Source: Carnegiea gigantea
Taxonomy: Eukaryota; Streptophyta; Magnoliopsida; Caryophyllales; Cactaceae
Direction: 5' to 3'
DNA: 64,000 nucleotides
NCBI GenBank assembly: GCA_029747015.1
Contig: JAKOGI010000109.1
Span: forward strand, 372,001 to 436,000
Shown: one piece after another, positions 58,401-64,000 of the stretch
How the letters are laid out: each line of letters opens with the position of its first letter
Position numbering within the stretch: the first letter of the stretch is position 1
Translations under genes and position numbers: made by a program
The notes under the pieces: model-generated
Told to the model about the DNA's origin: nothing
The model's database searches: none
The model's input: only the letters and a program-made list of their open reading frames with translations

Positions 58401-61400
58401 AAATGGGTTGAAAGGTTTTCGTGGACTAGATCATGGGTCTGCTTACCAGGTAGGGGGTTGGACCAGCCGGTCTGCTCACGCTCTTGTAACCTTGCTTTTA
58501 GGAAGTTCTTCTTATCTGCTTACGTCCAATTAGTTTCTCGAGGAGTTTGAAGTAGTTGAAAGTACTATTTTTGTTGGCTTCAATCACTTGATGCACTCAT
58601 CAGCTATATGCTACAGCCTATAGAGGTCAATATTTCTAGAGGTCACACCATCATAATCATGATTGCAAATTTAAAGTTCCTTGGTCTCTTTTGATGTATT
58701 TATATTTGTGCATGTACTCTATGTGAAATTGAAACATTGGTTTGGCTCTGAAACGATTCTATCTGTAATTTCTTTAGAGTTCTTATCATCTGGAAGCTGA
58801 TATATGCTCTCACCTCCTCCTTGCTGGCCATTTTGTTTTTGCAGGTTGACGTTTGAAACAGCTCATAAACTTCGTGGGGGTCCATCAGTAGTGTTTGCTC
58901 ATTCACTCGGAAATCTTGTGTTCCGATACTTTCTGGAATGGCTAAAGCTTGAAATAGCTCCGAAAGAATATATGAATTGGCTTGATAAACATATCCATGC
59001 CTATTTTGCTGTTGGTAAGCTTCACATAACAAATTATCTGAAGATAGTGATGGATTGGTTAATCTAAAAGGTTTGGTATCTCTGCAGGAGGCCCTTTTCT
59101 TGGTTCAACTGAAACAATCAAGGCTACACTTTCTGGAGGCACATTTGGCCTTCCAATTTCTGAGGTCTCTTTCTTTTCCTTTTGTTTTTAGACTTAGGGC
59201 ACAAGTTTACAGCATAATCTATCAAACCATTCTCTCTACTGTTTCACACTTTTTTTCAACCATGGCTTTAAGGACGGGATTGCAAGGTGGTGATTGAAAC
59301 ATTTCAAAGAAGCAATTCAAATTACTTTCTTCAGCTTAAGGTCTAATGCCCACATAGGCAACTACTGGAAAATAATTCCGGCGAAAGAGGAAAAGAAATT
59401 CTCAGTGGACAATTCTTTTACACTAAGTCGTCAAGCATTGTTCAGCTTATGAAGTGCCTGCACATTTTGTCCTGTGCATGGAGTAATGTAGGAGAATCTT
59501 CATATGTTATGCTGAGATGGATAGGGAGGCCGAAGGCCAAAAAACCATCCAGATAATTGCTTACGAAATCAACAGGTTAGGCAAACCAGCCTCCCCTCCC
59601 CCCCCCCCCAAAAAAAAGAAAAGTTTCCTTATGGCTCTCTAGTCTCTCAGAAACAACCTCTCTACTTGTAGGATGAAGTCAGCCTACATCTGGCTTTCAC
59701 TAGAAGATCTACATTTGAGGGGCAGCTCTTTCTGTTGTTGCAGCAGTTTAGTAATATATGGCCTGATGGGGTTAGCTTATTGTGCCTCCCCCTGCCACTT
59801 GGGCAAATTGTTGCCTTTTCCTTCGTTTTTTTTTTGTTGGGTTTTTTTTTTTTTGGGGGGGGGGGGGGGGAAGGGGTTGTCCAAGGGTGTTTGTAAATAC
59901 AGAATTCTTCGTCGCTTTTCTTTCTCAGTGGCAGTTGGCATTTAGGTTAGCGGCGTTAGCCATGAACTGGTAAACTCTTTGTCATTTGGAAGCATCTTTT
60001 TTGCTTTCCAGGAGTATTTGTGTCTTTGCACATTTAAATCTCCCAAGACTGTAATTCAGTAAATTCGCAGTATCCCTATTTGGATTTTGGTTGTCAGTTG
60101 TTTCGTTGTATGGACCAGGATTCTTTTGTTTGATGATTTTCATAAATGTGTTGATAATTTGCTGCCATTTCTCTCATCTTTTTGAATTTGTTCGGACATC
60201 ATGTTTCTCATTTTAAGTGACGTAAGAACTGCTTGTTTCTTATGTAAAATTACATGCTTCTCATTTAAAAACTGCAACCAACGCCTAGTGTGGATCTTCT
60301 TTAGCGGTGGTTCTAGCAAGGCCAAGATGGATGCAGTGTCACCTCTAACAATCATATCGAAAAGGCCAAGGCCCCAAGAAGAAGCTAAGCCTAAGGCCAA
60401 GAACAGTGAGCTCCAGATCAGTGTCTATTCCCAGTGATTTCCCAAGAAGACACTTATCTGAAAGAAGCTCAAAGTCTCAAATAAACTAAAGTGAAACAAT
60501 GAGATTGGTGTGACAGTAGTGACAAAACAAGAAAGCATAAGCGCCCCCCCCCCCTGGCCGGGCGCACAACAAAAAAACAAAGGGTGCCTGAATATGCTGA
60601 AAGGGCTAGAAAACTAGAAGGTAAAAGAGCTACTGTCAAGATTTATATATTGGAAATAGAGGCCTAGGCTCTGGATACTGAAAGTGAAGGATGATGTAAA
60701 TAGAGTTGAGGTCAGCAGTAACTAGTAGCTGTAGAGAAGGTTGAATTTTGTATACCTTAGGTGTTTTTGAACACGGTAATATAGTCAACCATCTCACTGA
60801 AAAACAGGAAAGGGATAAAAGCTTGATCTCATCAAAGTTGAGTTTTTAAGATTTCGAAGAATTTTGTACAAACCCTCCTCCCCCCAAAAAAGGTTACTGT
60901 ATAGATTAAATTTTTGAACAGAGGTGAATGTATGAGGACAAAATTGTTCATGACAATGAAACGATGGGATGGAGGAAACTAAGCGAACACTTGCTCTAAT
61001 GTGTTGGATGTCTGTCAAAGAATTCCCTCGTTGGGCATTTTGGCAAAAAACCTGTATGGTTTATCAGAGTGAGGGAAATTGTTTGGTTCTTAATAAGTAC
61101 AGCCAAACAACACAGATTTCCCTCATGATGTTAGGAATGACTTATGCAGATAGTTAATAACAACTGTTGGATATACCTGATTCAGTAGTATTAATGTCTC
61201 ACTTTAATAGACCTTTTCCTTTTTGTGGGGGGGGGGGGGGTAACTTGTAAGGATATTTCTTGCGACCAACTTACTATGGCATAATGCTAGAAGGGATTCC
61301 ATAATTTTAACATGTCATTCTGCATCATATGTGCTCACTTTGTGGCGTCTTTTCCCTTCTCTCTTTTAGTTTTTTCTCATTATGATATTGCTTTCATGTT

Positions 61401-64000
61401 ATCTTCATTTGAAGCCTATACTTTCTTTGGGATTTTTTTTTTTTGGGGGGGGGGGGGTTGTTGCTGTCATTGTGGCATGAGACACTCGGGTGATCATTTT
61501 AAGCTAAGGTCAAGGCAGATGTTGTCTAATTCCAGTCTTCTGAATATCGATTAGTTCATGCTTACATGGTCAACCCTTGTTCCTCTGGACTTGTTTGGAA
61601 TTGGGGTCCTATGTTCTGTTTTTCTGTTATAGTTTACAGATAGTTGTACTACTTCTCTAATCATGGGATGTGGCAAGCAGGGAACAGCTCGTTTAATGTT
61701 CAATTCATTTGGTTCATCAGTGTGGATGCTGCCATTTTCACCACATTGTAAAGCAGATCACAAATACTGGAGGCACTTGTCCGAAAGGAGTGGTGAAGCT
61801 CATCACGCATATGACTGTGACAAAGAGGATTTTCAGGGAGACTACTCAGGATGGCCGACAAATCTAATCAACATTGAAATTCCTTCTGTTCGTGGTGAGA
61901 CTTAAATTTTGTCATCTATTTTAATTTGTTAGAGATCCTGCCTTTCGTACTTGTAGGTATTTTGAGTCTTGGCTGCTCAATTTACAGGCGTTGAGGCTTA
62001 TCCATCAGTTATGGAGTTGGTGGAGACCAACGCTAGCATGGAATGTGGTCTTCCTACGCAATTATCTTTCTCTGCTCGTGAAATATCAGATGGGACTTTC
62101 TTCAAGGCAATACAGGACTATGATCCAGATAGTAAAAGGCTTTTGCACATGTTGCAAAAGTAAGTTTCTATTATAATGTGATATTGTGTAAGTATGTTTT
62201 CTGCCAGGTTGGAATTGCCGTGGCCATTCCTTTCTAAATAGTTTGACTGGTAACTATTCTCTGGGCATTTGTTCACTTGAAAAGAGTGGTCGTGGAAAAA
62301 GCTGATACTATAAGGATGCCTGGGTAATTGGTTTGGGAACTCATTTAAAATAATACTAGTGTCCATGCTTTGTCTACACATGCATTCAATTCCGAAGCAA
62401 TGTAGCTTCATGACATGTGCTTTTTATATATTGCTGGCGGCTATGATAGGAGTGAAAAGATTTTACTAATTTATGGATAATCCGGTAATATATGAGGTGG
62501 TAGAGTGATAGTTTTAAAGCCCTTGGGAGATAATTTGTAAATTGTTTCCCATATATGTCAGGTCATACCATGGAGATCCTGTCGTTAATCCGCTCACACC
62601 TTGGGACAGGCCACCTCTGAAGAATGTTTTCTGCATTTATGGAATAGATCTAAAAACCGAGGTATGACTGCCTTTACTCTTGATTTGGGTAAAAAGTAAC
62701 TTCTCCTTATGCCTCTTATTTTTCCCCCCCCAAACTGTTTCTTATTATTCTCTTCCCGATTCTCCCTCTTTCCCTGTTTCTTCTTGCTGCAAATTACAAA
62801 CATATGCTTTTCTCTCTTCTTTTTAGCGCCTCTTTCATCTATTATGTTTTTGTTATTATTTTTTTATGGTTGGCTGGTTCGGCTTGGGGTTAATGTTCAA
62901 TATTAGCCAAAGCAACTTATGGAATCTGAGAGATTCCTGCTTTGGTCCTTGCATGATGTTTTATGCTTTAGCAGTAGCTAGCTTTTGACAGGGCCTTCCT
63001 TCATCAAAACATTTATAGGATGGCAAACGTCTTACATATGCAAGTTAGCTTGTACCAACAAAGAAACATTTGGGACAGTCAACAAGACTTTTGTGCTGCG
63101 TAATGTGAAAAGGGCGTGGGATATATGTAAGGAAACAAGTTAATAATAAAGGGGACAGCAAGAGGTTTATACTGAGTTTTTCATGACCGACACGAGTGGC
63201 TCATAGATGCTCTGCTGGCTGCTGCTTATACCACCCATATTCTTTAAGCTTGGAGGTTTCAGTGAGACCTGCTATGGTGACCATTTTCAGTACGTTGTCG
63301 AAGAATTTTATTTTTCCTATTTCTTAGCTGTTGTTGAGCAGCCAATGGAAATTTAAGACCCTAATACGGTCTGTTCAATTTTGGTGCTGCACCACACTAG
63401 TTTTGTATCTGGGAGATGAATTTGTGATCCTTCTTAGGCTAAAATAGTGGGCATGTGAGAGCTTTCAAGGCTATTTGAAACCTGTGTTTCATTTGGTGCC
63501 AATAGGGGTATTGGCCTCGAATAGTGTGAATCCAGAAAATTCTTTTATAAGCTCCCTCGGTAATAAACCCTATCAGTAAGTTGTTAGAAGCTATGTTAGT
63601 CCCTATATACAGAATTTTTTCTTCCTCATTTTAATATTTTAAATATAAGCAATTTTTTTATTTTGGGGGTGGGTTCCCAGGACCCCACAACCATGAATGT
63701 GGCTCATGTGGCTCTGCCACTGGACTCATGTACTGATCTAAATCTCATATTGTCAGATTTTCATTAATAATATCGCTTGGGAAATTTCATTCCCCACCCT
63801 TACCGACAAAGAAAAAAGAAAGAGCAGTTAATGACTAGATGTATTTTTCTCAACTTTTTGGTTATTCTGTGCATATTTCTTGTTTTCGCCCAGTGTTTAG
63901 ATTTTAGGGATCACCTGGTTTACATTTAGCTTATAAACATGTGGTGGTGAATGACAGCTCTGGCATCTTGGCAATTGCAAAACAGGTTGGTTACTATTTT
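52415..64000 (+). CDS. PSAT1: PSAT1, phospholipid:sterol O-acyltransferase (3' end outside window)
   Basis: A lecithin:cholesterol acyltransferase-family enzyme that moves an acyl group from phospholipid to sterols, making sterol esters. Exons: 52415-52636, 54068-54203, 56011-56155, 58845-59014, 59088-59164, 61681-61894, 61988-62159, 62562-62661 and 63986-64000 (cut by the window edge). All phases fit, giving 417 residues; about 215 more are expected from the Arabidopsis length of 633 (memory). The ATG at 52415 starts a signal-like MRGLSLALVVLGF; the open frame extends upstream only from a TTG. Conserved blocks are SGIIIPGFASTQLRAWSI, NPLDLVWLDTTK, HPECKSRPDSGLSAITELDP, VPYDWRLSP, the nucleophile motif AHSLG (Ser188), HAYFAVGGPFLGS and SMECGLPTQLSF. 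The last exon begins VGYYF. The catalytic Asp and His lie beyond the window. Intron 3 carries LINE debris. Confidence 0.95.
57063..57622 (+). mobile_element. 5'-truncated L1-type LINE with poly(A) tail and 18-bp TSD
   Basis: The direct repeats AGAAGTATGCTTGTTGAT (57045-57062) and AGAAGTACGCTTGTTGAT (57623-57640) flank it with one mismatch, and a run of A precedes the right repeat. The insert translates in plus frames to a zinc-binding reverse-transcriptase end (NRCPLCKATTESVNHLLLHC, then FWSIWRERNRRVFEG), the zf-RVT domain of plant L1-type LINEs. It differs from the RTE-type copies by its poly(A) tail and domain. It lies in PSAT1 intron 3. Confidence 0.9.
57641..58030 (+). pseudogene. Decayed RTE-type reverse transcriptase fragment (second subfamily)
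   Basis: Translation shows VLVDHHVLIDEIKIGVN where an active copy has FADDIVLIDE..GVN, then LRVSSFKTEYLECKFNED. The TEYLECKF wording differs from the TEYLHCCFSG of the other RTE copies, so this is another subfamily. The catalytic box is lost (VDHH) and frames are broken downstream. Boundaries are uncertain. Confidence 0.65.
59640..59752 (+). mobile_element. RTE-type LINE 3'-end remnant in PSAT1 intron 5
   Basis: The words TCTCTCAGAAACAACCTCTC, AGCCTACATCTGGCTTTCAC and CTGTTGTTGCAGCAG follow the order of the shared RTE 3' block and tail. It is strongly diverged and no TSD is visible. Confidence 0.5.
60296..60437 (+). other. Possible captured coding fragment in PSAT1 intron 5
   Basis: An open stretch ending at a stop at 60437 reads SSKAKMDAVSPLTIISKR and then PRPQEEAKPKAKNSELQ. 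Its codon use and lysine/proline-rich character look more protein-like than the surrounding intron. I do not recognise the protein, and no start or splice sites support it as part of PSAT1. It may be a retrocopy fragment or chance. Confidence 0.25.

Overview
The window is nuclear DNA from a flowering plant, most likely a eudicot. The signs are multi-exon genes with GT..AG introns, AT-rich intergenic DNA, plant-only gene families (MORF RNA-editing factors, an LRR receptor kinase of the MIK2 type, the plant BARD1 layout) and plant transposable elements. There is no prokaryotic, organellar or viral segment. I cannot name the species.

Layout: (1) 1-5.8 kb, an LRR receptor-like kinase gene on the minus strand (CDS 1978-5755, two exons). 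(2) 5.8-16.2 kb, a transposon-rich intergenic region with a 5'-truncated RTE-type LINE, a full-length but decayed RTE-type LINE with matching target-site duplications (TSDs), several MITEs and a hAT-like element carrying a further LINE fragment. (3) 16.2-22.9 kb, BARD1 (plus strand). (4) 26.1-29.5 kb, a two-RRM glycine-rich hnRNP gene (minus). (5) 31.1-34.0 kb, MORF3 (plus), divergent from the hnRNP gene. (6) 37.7-48.6 kb, PECT1 (minus, nine exons), whose long introns hold a solo LTR and a LINE. (7) 48.6-52.4 kb, MITEs and a visually perfect 844-bp tandem duplication. (8) 52.4 kb to the right edge, PSAT1 (plus, nine exons seen, 3' end outside the window).

I rebuilt exon-intron structures by hand from splice sites, reading phase and remembered family sequences. 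PECT1 (420 aa), MORF3 (240 aa), the hnRNP (428 aa) and the receptor kinase (1200 aa) join in frame throughout. BARD1 joins in frame, but its middle linker is less certain. PSAT1 joins in frame over 417 residues and then leaves the window.

BARD1 acts in DNA repair and chromatin, the hnRNP in RNA binding, MORF3 in organellar RNA editing, and the receptor kinase in cell-surface signalling. PECT1 and PSAT1 are divergent neighbours in lipid metabolism: PECT1 makes CDP-ethanolamine for phosphatidylethanolamine, and PSAT1 uses phospholipid (in Arabidopsis preferentially phosphatidylethanolamine) as acyl donor for sterol esters. BARD1 and PSAT1 are direct neighbours in Arabidopsis (At1g04020 and At1g04010 from memory), so their presence on one segment here points to an old linkage.

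I found no clearly new gene system. The most informative unusual features are the series of LINE insertions with readable TSDs, the solo LTR in PECT1, the 844-bp duplication between PECT1 and PSAT1, an apparent target duplication of about 90 bp around one LINE fragment, and many mixed T/G or C/A homopolymer tracts in introns.
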